This document shows positions 39,313 to 51,755 of a DNA stretch of 64,000 nucleotides, in pieces (within the stretch, counting starts at the first letter, position 1; each line of letters opens with the position of its first letter). Source of the DNA: Ascoidea asiatica. Its lineage: Eukaryota; Ascomycota; Saccharomycetes; Ascoideales; Ascoideaceae. The position numbers and the translations under genes were made by a program. The stretch is from NCBI GenBank assembly GCA_001600695.1, contig BCKQ01000015.1, positions 273,528 to 337,527 on the forward strand, given 5' to 3'. Under the pieces are notes generated by a model. The model searched no databases, was not told the origin of the DNA, and saw only the letters and a list, made by a program, of their open reading frames with translations.

Positions 39313-40401
39313 ATGAATTCAATAAATCCAGAAAGATTTTATGATACAGATGTACCATATGTTTTTGGTAGAGGTACCAATTATGAAATTGGATTTACTC
39401 ATGGTAGTGTTGCAAAGGATAGAATTAAGAATATGATTGGAATATATGATGAATTATATCAAGAAACTGCAGAAATTGGATGGAAAGAAGCAAATAAAAG
39501 AGTTGAAAAATTTATACCATATCTTGAAAAAGTTTGGCCAGAAATTTTAGAAGAAATGAAAGGTATTTCAGAAGGAAGTGGAATTTCATTAATTGATATA
39601 ATTACATTAAATTGTCGTAGTGAGATTTGTTTAACAAATTATTCAGATGGATGTACTGCAATGGCACAAAAAGATCCTGAAACTGGTGATGTTTTTGTTA
39701 CTCAAAATTGGGATTGGCTTGAATCAATGCATACAACTACAGTTTTACTTGATATTAAACCAAATAATAAACCAAGAATGATAATGTTTGCAGAAGCAGG
39801 AATTGTTGGAAAATTTGGGTTTAATAGTGAAGGATTATCACTTGTTCAAAATGCTTTGAAATCAGGTATTAATCAAATTGCATTACCAACACATCTTGCA
39901 ATTAGAAAATGTCTTGAATGTAAAAATGTTGATGAAGCAATTTCACAATTAAAAAAATTTGGTGTTGCAAGTTGTTCAAATATTACTTTAGGTGATAAAA
40001 GTGGAAAATTCTTAACAATGGAAGTCACACCAAGAGGTTTTACTATAATTAATTCAGAGCCTGAAAAAAATGGATATGATGCAGTTATGCATACAAATCA
40101 TATTTATGGAACACCAAGATTAGTACCAGATCATCCATCAGATAATTCTTTTAGTAGATTAGCAAGATTACAAGAATTAAGTTTAAATGCTCCAGTTAAT
40201 TATGAAGATATTAGAAGAAGATTATCAGATCTCCAAGGTAAACCATATTCCATCTGTAGATGTAAAAATCCTGGAGCTGTTGGAGTTGAAGCAATGGTCA
40301 CAATAGCTACTCCAATAATAAATATCACCAAAGGAGAAGGTATTATAACTATTGGTTCTCCATGTGATGAATCATTAACAAAATATAAATTAATTATGTA
40401 A
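39313..40401 (+). CDS. Acyl-CoA:6-APA acyltransferase-like Ntn hydrolase
   Basis: 362 residues. Belongs to the C45 family typified by Penicillium isopenicillin-N acyltransferase (PenDE, 357 residues). That enzyme is a proenzyme that cuts itself at a Gly-Cys bond (Gly102-Cys103), freeing the catalytic Cys. Here the motif SDGCTAMA places it at Gly113-Cys114, followed by VFVTQNWDWLESMHTTTVLL and GIVGKFGFNSEGLSLVQN, typical blocks of the beta chain. N-terminal FGRGTNYEIGFTHGS is also typical. The C-terminus (KLIM) lacks the peroxisomal ARL-type signal, so a cytosolic amidase/acyltransferase is more likely than antibiotic synthesis; relatives in yeasts have no known substrate. The frame is intact with a TATA box upstream. 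Confidence 0.9.
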   Translation: MNSINPERFYDTDVPYVFGRGTNYEIGFTHGSVAKDRIKNMIGIYDELYQETAEIGWKEANKRVEKFIPYLEKVWPEILEEMKGISEGSGISLIDIITLNCRSEICLTNYSDGCTAMAQKDPETGDVFVTQNWDWLESMHTTTVLLDIKPNNKPRMIMFAEAGIVGKFGFNSEGLSLVQNALKSGINQIALPTHLAIRKCLECKNVDEAISQLKKFGVASCSNITLGDKSGKFLTMEVTPRGFTIINSEPEKNGYDAVMHTNHIYGTPRLVPDHPSDNSFSRLARLQELSLNAPVNYEDIRRRLSDLQGKPYSICRCKNPGAVGVEAMVTIATPIINITKGEGIITIGSPCDESLTKYKLIM

Positions 40402-41959
40402 GATAAACTATATACAAGAATTAAATAATCTTTTTTATAAACTAAATAAAAACATATTTCGCTACAGACCAAAGATTACGTAATATATCATGACACAATG
40501 TAAAACACTTATTTACCTTATTGATTATCTAATCAGAGAAAACCACTTTTTTTAAGAGCGCGCCACTATTTCCGTATTCAGAAATTTAATCCAAATTTGG
40601 ACTCGGGGAAAACTGTTGGGTAAAACTTAAAAAGTCGGCGTGGAAGGAGTGGCTCCAAATCTGGAATGTTGGCCGAGACCGGGGAGCCCAAAGAAGCTGC
40701 TTTACCCCGATCTGAGGCCCGAAACGGCAGGACATCGCTGCTTTGCCGAAGTCCACCGGGATGTGTTCGGTTAAGGGAATATGAACAAATCCGGCTTTAT
40801 CGACTTAAAGCACTAAAACAACAACAAAACACCACAAAAACATTGACATAAGATATAAAAGGGTTCGATTTGGGCTATTTGTTTGTAATTTATATGGTAC
40901 TACCAAGGGCAATCATTATATTACTGGTAGGTTCGAGAGAAAGTAAAGATGTTATCCTCCTGGGGATGATGTGCTCAATTGATCGGAAAGAAGATGCTCT
41001 GATCCACCACCAAGCATGTATTCTTTCCTCTTGTCTATAAACATCAAAACAAAAAAGACAAGAGAAGAAAACACTAAACTAAAAATGAAAAACTACTACT
41101 TTGAAGTGTTCTGATCTCATTTTCACAAGCTTAAAGATATAGAGTTCGCAGCTGTAATTGGTTGGAATTGTAGACCATATCCAAGCTATTAGCCAATTTT
41201 GACCACCTTGTTAGTTTTTGCTGTAATAATGCTGGAATTTGTTTAAATTCATTTTGATTTCGATTTTTCTTTGGTTGTAATCCAAAAGCCTTTTTGCAAG
41301 TTATGAACTTCCGTACCAATTCATTTCAATTTTAATTCTTTCCACTTATTTTTTTTTGCTTTATTCTCTTTGTTTCTGTTTTTAATTTATCCAATTATAT
41401 CTATTCATTCCATGATATTCTTATTATCTCGTTTCTATTTTAGTACTAATCATCTTTTTTTTTCAAATAAAATTGTTGGCCAGTTATTTGATTTTAGTTC
41501 AATGAATTTACCTATTACTATGATTTTACATTAAAAACACCTCATTTGATTCGAATCCATCAATAAATATATATATAAAAAGTATCGGCGCTTAGTCAAA
41601 AAAGTTAATATAAAAGGCCATTGATTTCTCTTGTTAATTTTTATATCTCCTTTACTTTTATATTTTTATTAATAATCAACTTCAATAAATTAATCAATCA
41701 ATCAATTAATTAATTAATATTTTTTATGCTTTATTAAATAACTAATATATTATTTATCATTTTATATTACTTATTTACTTCAAACTATATTTATTTACCT
41801 TCCTTAAATAAAAAAAATTTAATTTATTTCAAGCTGTTTGCAAATTTATTAAAATCAACTCATAATCAATTTAGTTCGAGAAAGAATTCAAATTCTGGAA
41901 CGGCTAATTCAAATTCTTTAATATATCATTAAAATCTTTTTATATTAAAAAATTTCACA
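40402..41959. other. INO1 upstream region with G+C island
   Basis: About 1.5 kb. A G+C island at about 40540-40860 (GAGCGCGCCAC, GAGACCGGGGAGCCC, CCACCGGGATG) and then AT-rich DNA. TATA-like elements occur at 41565-41579 and 41609-41616. I looked for the UAS-INO core (CATGTG on either strand) and did not see one. Short ORFs in the island are judged spurious. Confidence 0.45.
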
Positions 41960-43576
41960 ATGACAATTCAAACTTTTGAAACACCAATTGTTAAAGTTAA
42001 TTCAACAAACTCAGTTTGGTCTGATGATACTTTAAAAACAAAATATATTTATGAAAATTCTGTTGTTGAAAAACAAAATAATGGAAATTATATTGTATCT
42101 CCAACTAAAACTAATTATGAATTTAAAGTTGATTTAAAAAAATCAAAAACTGGTTTATTAATTGTTGGTATTGGTGGTAATAATGGTACAACTTTAATTT
42201 CTTCAATTTTAACAAATAAAAATAATATTTCATTTGAAACAAAAGATGGTATAATTAATCCAAATTATTATGGTTCTGTAACTCAATCTTCAACAATTAA
42301 ATTAGGTATTGATAAGAATGGTAATGATATTTATACTCCATTCAATTCAATTTTACCAATGATTAATCCAAATGATTTAATTGTTTCTGGTTGGGATATT
42401 AATAGAGAAAATCTAAAAAATTCAATGAATAGATCAAAAGTTTTAGATATTAATTTACAAAAACAATTAAATCCATTTTTAGAAAAAATTATTCCAATGC
42501 CTTCAATTTATTATCCTGATTTTATTGCTTTAAATCAAAAAGAAAGAGCAAATAATATTATTAATAAAAATTTAAAAGATGAAATTGATTTAAATAATAA
42601 ATGGAAAGATTTAAATAACATTAGAAATGATATTAAAGAATTTAAATTGAAAAATAATTTAGATAAAGTTATTGTTTTATGGAGTGCAAATACTGAAAGA
42701 TATTCAGAAATTATTAAAGGTGTTAATGATACATCAGAAAATTTAATTAATTCAATCAAAAATAATCATAAAGAAATTTCACCTTCAACAATTTTTGCAA
42801 CAGCATGTATTTTAGATAATATTCCATATATTAATGGATCACCACAAAATACTTTTGTTCCAGGATGTATTGAATTAGCAGAAGAGAAAAAATCATTTAT
42901 TGGAGGTGATGATTTTAAATCTGGTCAAACAAAATTAAAATCAGTTTTGGCACAATTTTTAGTTGATGCAGGTATTAGACCAATTTCAGTTTCATCATAT
43001 AATCATTTAGGTAATAATGATGGATATAATTTATCATCACCAATGCAATTTAGATCAAAAGAAATTTCGAAACAATCAGTTATTGATGATATTATTGAAA
43101 GTAATGAAATTTTATATAATGATAAATTAGGTAAAAAAGTTGATCATTGTATTGTAATTAAATATATTCCTGCAGTTGGAGATTCAAAAGTTGCAATGGA
43201 TGAATATTATTCCGAATTAATGTTAGGTGGACATAATAGAATTTCAATTACAAACGTTTGTGAAGATTCATTATTAGCAACTCCATTAATTATTGATTTA
43301 GTTGTAATTACTGAACTTTTATCAAGAGTTTCTTATAAAAAGTTAAATACTGAAAATCCTAATAATGAAAGTGAAAAAGATAATGAAAGTGAATATGAAA
43401 ATTTACATTCAGTTTTATCATTTTTAAGTTATTGGTTAAAAGCTCCATTAACTAGAAAAGGATACAAGCCAATCAATGGACTTAATAAACAAAGAACAGC
43501 AATTGAAAATTTTATCAGATTATTAGTTGGATTACCAATTAATAATGAATTAAGATTTGAAGAAAGACTTCAATAG
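41960..43576 (+). CDS. INO1: Inositol-3-phosphate synthase
   Basis: 538 residues (yeast Ino1: 533). Converts glucose-6-phosphate to inositol-3-phosphate with NAD+, the first step of inositol and phosphatidylinositol synthesis; cytosolic tetramer. The N-terminal Rossmann motif IGGNNGTT (about 74-81), LPSIYYPDF-type segment, [66 protein letters not shown] and [19 protein letters not shown] blocks are all intact; the protein ends [10 protein letters not shown]. The start aligns with yeast Ino1. A short Asn/Glu insert lies near residue 470. Secure identification. Confidence 0.98.
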   Translation: MTIQTFETPIVKVNSTNSVWSDDTLKTKYIYENSVVEKQNNGNYIVSPTKTNYEFKVDLKKSKTGLLIVGIGGNNGTTLISSILTNKNNISFETKDGIINPNYYGSVTQSSTIKLGIDKNGNDIYTPFNSILPMINPNDLIVSGWDINRENLKNSMNRSKVLDINLQKQLNPFLEKIIPMPSIYYPDFIALNQKERANNIINKNLKDEIDLNNKWKDLNNIRNDIKEFKLKNNLDKVIVLWSANTERYSEIIKGVNDTSENLINSIKNNHKEISPSTIFATACILDNIPYINGSPQNTFVPGCIELAEEKKSFIGGDDFKSGQTKLKSVLAQFLVDAGIRPISVSSYNHLGNNDGYNLSSPMQFRSKEISKQSVIDDIIESNEILYNDKLGKKVDHCIVIKYIPAVGDSKVAMDEYYSELMLGGHNRISITNVCEDSLLATPLIIDLVVITELLSRVSYKKLNTENPNNESEKDNESEYENLHSVLSFLSYWLKAPLTRKGYKPINGLNKQRTAIENFIRLLVGLPINNELRFEERLQ

Positions 43577-44397
43577 ATTATTCAATAGAAGAATTCCTTA
43601 ATTCAGCTATTTTATCATAATTTCTTACTTCTTTAGAAACCCAAGTGTTCTAATAACTTATTTTCACTTCTATTTTATTTTTATTTTCTTACTATTTTTC
43701 CAATATATTGATATACTGTATATTAGTATATAATAATACATAAGTAATTTATTTATTCAAATTTCAGTAGTTAACGTTAAACATAAACAAATTATAATTG
43801 TAAGTAATAAGAAGAAGTATTAAAACTTGTTTACTTTTGGCGTTATTGATGAAGAGAATAAGACCCACATATATGGTCTCTGGAAATCACAAAAAATTAA
43901 AAGCTTCCATAGAACTGGCTCCAATAAAACACATGACATCACATGACCTAGCGCTTTTTTTTATCTACGAGGTTTCTATTTTTGGAAGTACCCGGATTTT
44001 TAGCAAAACCAGCCGAAACAGGCAACTTTGTCGCGTGACACGTAGGATATAACTGCTCCTGCCCCTTTTGGATGTTTGTGAGTGCGCTGCTCGTTAATTC
44101 CGCATTTTGCTCAACTCCCCAGCAAAGACTGATGCTTATTTTGATTATGCCATTCCCATTCATTATTTATTCCCATCTTTTATTTATCTTTATTTATCAT
44201 TAATTTTCATTATTTATCTTTATATTCAATTACAGATATTTATGAGTCAGCTCAGTTTATTATTCTTTCAGTTTATATTATGGTATTGGTGTTGAAGAAC
44301 TGCATTAGACACTACTTTTTTTCATCTTTATTTAAGCTTACTCTCAAATACTTCTCAATCGGGATTATTCCCACCATTTCCCTTTCTGACTTTGAAA
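43577..44397. other. Intergenic with G+C-rich stretch
   Basis: Downstream of INO1 and upstream of the large Zn2Cys6 gene. A G+C-richer stretch covers about 43840-44110, and a perfect Gcn4 core TGAGTCA lies at 44243-44249. Short ORFs on both strands here are judged chance. Confidence 0.4.
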
Positions 44398-47300
44398 ATG
44401 GATGGAAATAAATTAGATGATTCTGTAATGGATCCGAATCATAATAATAATAATAACAAATGTAATAATGGAGATAGTAATATAATCAATAATAGCAGTC
44501 TTCTTGATAATGCTTCAAATCTACTTCCAAGTTTTAATACAAATATTAATAACAACTCAGCTTTAAATCAATCTTTATTATCTACACCATCTCAGTCTAC
44601 TATTTTAGACCCATACACTTTATCAATTTCAACTCAAAATATAGTGGAGAATTCTATTAATGCCATAAAAAAACTTGAAAAAAAAATTAAATCAGTTTCA
44701 AATGAAAATGAAATTGAAAATGAACAACAAAATGAAAATGATATTGAAAATGAAATTAATAATTTAGAATCTTCCAATAAATTTACTGAAAATATTGATA
44801 AAAAAATTATTTTAGATAAAAAAGTTAAAAAAAGAAGAAGAAATCCAATTTCTTGTACTTGTTGTAGAAAAAAAAAAAGAAGATGTGATAGAAAAAGACC
44901 TTCATGTACTTTATGTAAAAAAACTGATTCGAATTGTATTTATGAAAATTCTATTTGGGATTCAGATTCTATTATTAATCTTAATATTAATAATAACAAT
45001 AAAAAGAATATAAATAATAAAAATATTACTTATGATAATTCAAATGGTTTCTCAGTTATTAACTCAAATATTAATAAAATTTTACCAAACGAGAATAATT
45101 CTTCAAGTAATACCCATAGTAATATCAATAATATAAATACAACCAATCCTAGAAAAGCTATAAATAAAACCATTTTTTCAAAAAATTCAAATCCAATAAA
45201 AACTAAATTTAAGTATTATCAACCTTCAAATGGTTCTTTAACTTTGTCTTTACCAATGAATATTCCTTCTGAGTCAACAGGAAATGTACCTGATAATATC
45301 CCAAATTCTTCAATTGAATCAAATTTCAATTTATATTCAAATTATGCTCCTTTATATTCAAAATCTTTCAAAATTATTAAAGTTGGTCCTTTTCATTGGT
45401 TTACAATAGCTCAAAGGGATTGGTATCTTAAATTATTATTCACAAATATTCATAATCTAAAAAAAGTTACTAATTTTTATAAATCTAATTTCAATTCTCC
45501 AATTAATCCACTTTTGAAAAAAAACTTAATTTTAAATAATATTTCGGATAAAAGTTCAACAAATTTAAAAATTGCTTCAATTGTCAAAAAAAAAAAATCA
45601 AATCTAATTAACTTTAATTTACCTTTAAACCAATCTGCTTCAAATAAACTTTTATCAAAAGATTTAGAAATTTTAGATTTAATCAATAACTTCTTACCTC
45701 CAAAATTCATTATCTTAAAGTATATTGATATTTTTTTCAAGAATGTTTATCCATTTTTACCTTATTTAGATGAAGAATATTTTAGAAAAAATGTTAATAT
45801 AATTTTATCTTCAACTTCTTTTCTAACTTCATCTTCTACTACATCTTTACCTGCTTCATCAAAAATAACAAATGAAAATAATCTTGAAAATAGTTTTAAA
45901 AACTCAAAATGTACTGCCACTTTAACACACAAAAGGGATTCATTTATTTTAGCTCAATTATTAATAGTTTTAAGATTTGCTTATCTTTCAATATCATCAC
46001 CTTCTTTGAATCCTGCTTTCAATAATAATAAAAAGTTACATGAATCTTCTGATGATTTTAAAAAGGAAGCTAGGACCAAGCTTGACAATTCGAAACGACA
46101 CTACCAATCAAAGGATAGTCTAGTAGTAACTCAAAATCCAAAACTGAGTGGGAAATCGAAAGTATCCAAACCAAAGCCCAAAGCAAAAGAAAAATCAAAA
46201 ACTAAACCAAAGGGTAAACCCAAACTTCAAGCAAAAGCACAATCAATTCCTAAATCAACCCTTGAACCTCAAATCAACAATACCGAAATTCACTCCACCA
46301 AATTGCAAGAAGACTCTGAAATTTTATCTTATTCAATTGATGCAGATGCTATTTCCTTTGCAAAATTATTGTTAAGCAATTTTAATTATTTCAAAAAGTC
46401 CGGGTTGGAAATTTTTCAAACCTTATTGTATTTGAGACTTTATAAATCTTTTGGTCCTGAAGAATCCGACGGGTTTGAAGGAAATGATTCATTGATTCTT
46501 AATGGTCTTTTATTTAGTACAGCTTTATCAATATCATTAAATCGTAATGTTTCAAATTTTTATAACTTATTGGATCCAAATTCCAAAAAAAATTTCAAGC
46601 AATACTCCAAAAAATATAATCAGATTTTGAAACAAGATAATGGGGACTATGGTTTGAACGTTGGGAAAACAAAGGAAGCTAAAGTTACAGCGAAAACCAA
46701 ATTTCCTAATTTAATGGAGCCACCTAATGATAGCAGAGCTAACTGCTTTTATAAAGAGCCTGAGTTTATTGTTAAGAAAGATAAATTGATTTGGCTTTGG
46801 TCTAAATTATGGATTGGGTTGAAGCATTTGGAATCCTCGCAATGTATTAACTTTGGAGTAAATGGAAACTTATTTGATCAATTTGATGATAATGAATTAC
46901 CAAATTATTCTAATTTTTTGAACAGTTCCAACTTAAAGGATTTGAGTTTGGAAAAAGTTTCAACTGAGGTATTAGTAGATAGAGGAGAAATAGATTTATA
47001 CGTAAATGACCTTATCGAGTTGACTACGGGCAAACAATTAAATAAAGAAAGATTGAAATCGAAATTTAAAAGTTGCCAGAAAATTGGTTTAAATAATGGA
47101 GAAGCTCAAATTCAAAACTCTGCACCTTCAAATATTTCTCCCTTTGGTATAAGCCACATTGAATTATTCAGCAAAGTCCAGAAAATTGAAGATATATTAA
47201 ACGAAAAGTTTGATCCTCCGAAGAAATTATTAGAAAACTTCATTAAGCCTAAGCTGCAAGTTAAAAATGGTCAATATAGGGCAGATGTAGGCAGATTTGA

Positions 47301-48648
47301 AAGTTTGTCTAGAATAACGAGTTATCTTGAAACCGCATGTTATTTATTTAACTTGAAATATCAATTGTATCTTCATTTTGAGTTATGCTCAGATTCAAAC
47401 AACAAAAATGGAAAACTTGATTTTAATCACAAATATTTAAAGGAGTGCATACGATCGTTTATTGATATTTTTTCTTTAATCAAAGTATGCTGCATTCAAG
47501 GATCTAATAAACAATATAGTTGGTATTTAATTCCTCTACTTCATTACGCGTTTGATTCATTGAAAAATTTTGGTCTAAGTATTATGATAAAAATTCTTCA
47601 TTTTCAATATTCTTTAATAATCATAAAAATTGAACTGGAAACAAAATCAGAATTAGATCAACATACTAATTTGAATAAATTGAACAGAATCAAGGTTATT
47701 TTGGACAGCATCTTTAGTAGAATTGTGAAATATTTTGAATTTTATCTTTCAATATTTGGAAATATAGCTGACAAATATTATGATATTTGGAAAGCAATAT
47801 TACCTTTAGAATTTTCTATAAGATCACTAAAATTTGAAAATTTTGGAGGTAACTTCAGTTTACATAAAACTTTAAAAGCCAATGTTAGTAACAAGAGAAA
47901 TAATTTCCTTGATTTAGAAGAGGAAGATTTGCAGCTTATTTTAGATATGTTCAAGTACTATGATTGTTATGAATTTCTTAATACTACTAATACATCTGAA
48001 ATTAAGATGAATAAAATAACAAAGCAAGATCCAGTGGTGGTCACTAAACGACCTTACACGGAAAAACCCGTTGTTGCACCTTTAAAGACAGTTAATAGTG
48101 GACTATCAGATGATTCGACTTCTTCATCTACATCCCCAGAAAGTTCATATTCTTCTTCTCCTAAGAGTAGTCGTAATACTGGAGATCGTAGAAATAGCAT
48201 AACCCAAAGCTCTACTAGCAATTCTTCCATTTCTAAGAACACATTTTCAAATACAATAAATAAGGATTCAACAATAGCCCTTAGCTCAATTAACATACCA
48301 CCCACTCTCAACGGTAATTCCAAGAAGATGTTCAATTCTAATTCTCCCGAAAATGAATTAATTCTTGGTGTTTCGAATAGCAGTGCTCAGCCCTTAAATA
48401 ACAATAATAACTCCATGGATATAAATTTTGGCAATCAAAATTTAGAAATATCAGGAAATTTTAGAGATGATATAAACAATGGGTCCCTTTCTGAATTTAA
48501 TGATTTTGATCCATCAAGCTTGTTTACAGATGATATAGGAAATTTTTTCTTCGAAGAATTTGATTCAAATAATCAACTTGCTCAAATTCTTGAACTTTTC
48601 AATAACGACCCTACTAATACTTCTACTAGAAATCCTCCTTTTTTTTGA
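44398..48648 (+). CDS. Large Zn2Cys6 transcription factor, Hap1-like
   Basis: 1416 residues from the ATG at 44398 (an in-frame TTG two codons earlier is not used). Zinc cluster: Cys153, 156, 163, 170, 173, 180, preceded by KKRRRNPIS and followed by IYENSIWD, an arrangement like Hap1 and its relatives, where the cluster ends in an aromatic YxxxxW segment. Middle homology region parts are recognisable (LILKYIDIFFKNVYPFLPYLDEEYF near 440, and FQTLLYLRLYKSFGPEESDGFEGNDSLILNGLLFSTALSISLNRNVSNFYN near 670). A basic KP-rich insert occupies about 580-620. The acidic C-terminus (FTDDIGNFFFEEFD) suits an activation domain. Codon use is less AT-biased from about 46 kb on than in the N-half. Confidence 0.85.
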   Translation: MDGNKLDDSVMDPNHNNNNNKCNNGDSNIINNSSLLDNASNLLPSFNTNINNNSALNQSLLSTPSQSTILDPYTLSISTQNIVENSINAIKKLEKKIKSVSNENEIENEQQNENDIENEINNLESSNKFTENIDKKIILDKKVKKRRRNPISCTCCRKKKRRCDRKRPSCTLCKKTDSNCIYENSIWDSDSIINLNINNNNKKNINNKNITYDNSNGFSVINSNINKILPNENNSSSNTHSNINNINTTNPRKAINKTIFSKNSNPIKTKFKYYQPSNGSLTLSLPMNIPSESTGNVPDNIPNSSIESNFNLYSNYAPLYSKSFKIIKVGPFHWFTIAQRDWYLKLLFTNIHNLKKVTNFYKSNFNSPINPLLKKNLILNNISDKSSTNLKIASIVKKKKSNLINFNLPLNQSASNKLLSKDLEILDLINNFLPPKFIILKYIDIFFKNVYPFLPYLDEEYFRKNVNIILSSTSFLTSSSTTSLPASSKITNENNLENSFKNSKCTATLTHKRDSFILAQLLIVLRFAYLSISSPSLNPAFNNNKKLHESSDDFKKEARTKLDNSKRHYQSKDSLVVTQNPKLSGKSKVSKPKPKAKEKSKTKPKGKPKLQAKAQSIPKSTLEPQINNTEIHSTKLQEDSEILSYSIDADAISFAKLLLSNFNYFKKSGLEIFQTLLYLRLYKSFGPEESDGFEGNDSLILNGLLFSTALSISLNRNVSNFYNLLDPNSKKNFKQYSKKYNQILKQDNGDYGLNVGKTKEAKVTAKTKFPNLMEPPNDSRANCFYKEPEFIVKKDKLIWLWSKLWIGLKHLESSQCINFGVNGNLFDQFDDNELPNYSNFLNSSNLKDLSLEKVSTEVLVDRGEIDLYVNDLIELTTGKQLNKERLKSKFKSCQKIGLNNGEAQIQNSAPSNISPFGISHIELFSKVQKIEDILNEKFDPPKKLLENFIKPKLQVKNGQYRADVGRFESLSRITSYLETACYLFNLKYQLYLHFELCSDSNNKNGKLDFNHKYLKECIRSFIDIFSLIKVCCIQGSNKQYSWYLIPLLHYAFDSLKNFGLSIMIKILHFQYSLIIIKIELETKSELDQHTNLNKLNRIKVILDSIFSRIVKYFEFYLSIFGNIADKYYDIWKAILPLEFSIRSLKFENFGGNFSLHKTLKANVSNKRNNFLDLEEEDLQLILDMFKYYDCYEFLNTTNTSEIKMNKITKQDPVVVTKRPYTEKPVVAPLKTVNSGLSDDSTSSSTSPESSYSSSPKSSRNTGDRRNSITQSSTSNSSISKNTFSNTINKDSTIALSSINIPPTLNGNSKKMFNSNSPENELILGVSNSSAQPLNNNNNSMDINFGNQNLEISGNFRDDINNGSLSEFNDFDPSSLFTDDIGNFFFEEFDSNNQLAQILELFNNDPTNTSTRNPPFF

Positions 48649-51562
48649 AGCAATAGATATCTTCCTTTTCTTTAGGTTATGTATTTAGCTTAAATTCTTC
48701 AGTTTGTTAATGGCATTTTAATCTCAAGTATCATATTTAAGAAGGTTTTTAGATAAAATAACTATTAAAACACAAAAGTGAAAATTTTCAAGCATACAAT
48801 GCGTATTTGGGTACGATCATGCATGTCAGTTTTCTCTATGCGTTTTCTCGGCATCGCCACAAACCTTAAAGGTGCTAACCAATTTTTCTGAACTTAGATG
48901 ACTTTTGTTTGTAAGTTAAGGCCAAGAAGTTTAATTTCCATATAAACTACAGTAAAAATGAACCAATTGCAGAGTTTAACTATAACTCAAAAAATTCTTA
49001 TCAAATTGAGATCCAGGAGTTAATATCCGGCTACTATAAACCAACTAAGGTTTCATTATTATCATTCTCTCTGTTTAATGCTTTGTCGAAGTCAATAAAA
49101 ATATATGAGCTTTAATTGCCATTTTTATTTTCTGTTCCCGAGTTCGTTGAAAGCAAGTTTTTAATTATAAGATCAAAATGACGGAATCGTATTTGCGATG
49201 TGTTGTATATTTTGCATAATTTTTTTTGGTCAAAGTCAAGTATTGATATAATATCGCCTCATAATCACCTTTTAAATTAGTTTTAGTTGAATTTTGGTGA
49301 AAATAAGTATCTTTAAATCATTAATTTTTTTTGAAAATGGAAAAAGGAATATCAAAGTTTTGATAAATATATTTATTATTCAAATTTTTAAATAAGGCAG
49401 TTATTTCCTGATTTTCAGGAAAGACATGTTTATTATAGTGAGACATTTTTATATTCAAAATTTCATTGAGAAGAAAAGAGTACTGAATGATTTGAAGCAG
49501 ATTAAGTTTGATTATGTTTAAATTTTACGCATGTGCTTTTATTACGTGTTGTTTTTTATTATTTGAAAATCGAGTAAGGTCAGAGAAAAACTTACTCTAC
49601 CTAAATAATTATTTCAAAGATTATTGGTAGCTTCTTTATTTTCTTTTATTTTAATAGAATACAGTAAAATAATTTCAAGTGTTAATTGCCATGTCTTTTT
49701 GTTTTTCATGCACCTTTCAATTACGAGAAAGTTGATGCTCCAAATGTACATAAGTTTAAAAAATATTTATCGGCATTTCCCGAAATAAAAAATAAGTAAT
49801 ATTGACAAAAGGAAGTTGAAAATGAAATCTACATATAAAAAGTAAACTTATTTAATTTAATCTATAATCGAATTAAGAAAAATAAAAAAAATATAAAATA
49901 TGATCAGAAAGTTTAGCTGAATGAGAGTTGCTTACCAGGTTTGAAAAAAAATCTTTTCCAGATAGTTTGATCATTATGAAATAAAAACTTAAAGAAATGA
50001 TTTCAAAATCAAAACATCTCTCATGATCCAAGTAAATAAACTATTATATTTGAATGTTCTTTTCATACTGTCTCGTTCGAAGAAAAAAAATAAAAAAACC
50101 ACAAGATTTTCAATAAGAAATTAAGTGCTTCATTCACTAAATTTTTGGTTACTTGAGTAATGAGAAATAATTGAAAGCAGCAAAGTATTTATTTTATATC
50201 ACTATAGTCAAACCTCGGGCTTAAGCTAAACTTAAGTTAAAACTGTGAATATTTTGTGATAAACCATTAAATTTTACTTTGTTTTTGAGCCAGTATTAGA
50301 TTTTACCGATAATCATTTGCATTTCAATTGCAACTATTATTCATTTCAGTTCTCATTTATTCGTGAATATTTTTAAGACTCGTAATTCAAATTTAAGCAG
50401 CAAATAAAAGTTTTTATCTAGCATTTTGCTAGAAAGAATAATCGCTATAATGTAAATTTAATCTACAATATATTTTACTTTGGTTGATGTAGTTACTTTT
50501 AGAACTTTATAAGATGCAAAGACAAGTCGATCTTTTAAGCTAGATATAACTGTAATGAATTTATTGATAATTCATATAATTATATATTATGTATTTGATT
50601 TGAATTGGCTCAAAATTTCCCATACAATAATTATTTTAATGAGGAATATTTTGTAAATACCTATAACCTGCTGCATAAAGCGTCCCGCAGTAATGTCAAT
50701 AAATTTGTAAATATCCAAACTGGAGTTGAAAATAATGTTAGGTTTAATCTATAATTCAATTCAGTTATTAGTGCTTTATTCCTATCACATTTGGATAAGA
50801 AAAGCAAGAACTTCAATATCAATTGAAGAACAATAGAAGCTATTGAAGAATATGATTACCTGGTTCTTCTCCCATAGACTTTCCTGAAATTTATATCAAT
50901 AATTGGTTTTTATTTACAATCTTTGACTTATGATAATTCAATAATAAAAGAGAATAATCATAACTATAAAAGAAATTAAAAAAGGATTAACTACTATTAA
51001 AAGGATACTTTCAAATTCATTCAATTTCTTGTCTTCTAAAGTTTAATTTTACCTAACTCATTCTTTTTTATTCATACTTCGTTTAAAAAGGTGCTCTACT
51101 GGGTATACTTGAGTTGTAAACAAATAAAATAATTTTGTTAATTCTTTTTATTTTTTCAAATATCTTTTTCATAATTTTCAGACTGATCAATTTTCTCACT
51201 CAGATTAAAATAAAAATTCCTTTTTCTCAGTTTGCAAGTTCCTCAGTATTTTTTTATTTTTGTTCAGTTTTAAAAAAGGCTTTCAGAAACAAGTTTTTCA
51301 ACAATTTTTTAAATCATTACTATTTTTAACTAAAAGTGGATTTTACGAAGAAGAAGAGAAAAAATTTTAGCAAACTTTTTAATATATTTCATTGGTATAT
51401 TTTTTGTTTTCATTTTTATGAACTACAGCATCTATTAAAAAACTGAGATTTAATACATTGAATATATCATTTTTTTTTAAAATCTCAACTGACATATTTT
51501 TTTTAAAAAGATTCTAACCGTTTTTATTTTTTATTGCTTTATTCAATTATTCGTGGATTCAA
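48649..51562. other. 2.9-kb gene-poor region
   Basis: AT-rich, without supported genes, tRNAs or recognisable mobile-element motifs. Short ORFs are TTG-initiated and T-rich. Purpose unknown; the right end is the promoter of the gene at 51563. Confidence 0.35.
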
Positions 51563-51697
51563 ATGGTAATGGATATATATTCTATTAAGGAGGGATATTT
51601 CAATTCAAGCTCTGATCAAAAATTTGTTAACTCTAATTGTAAGAAGACTAATAGTCAATCAAATATGCATGATAGAGATAAACAGACAGAAGCATTC

Positions 51698-51755
<58 letters not shown>

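Noticed and set aside
40666-40851. 61-codon plus-strand ORF in the G+C island
   Set aside because: TTG start, no domain, G+C-rich codons typical of the islands.
40402-41959. UAS-INO (CATGTGAAAT) upstream of INO1
   Set aside because: Looked for on both strands; no CATGTG core was seen, so no Ino2/Ino4 site is claimed.
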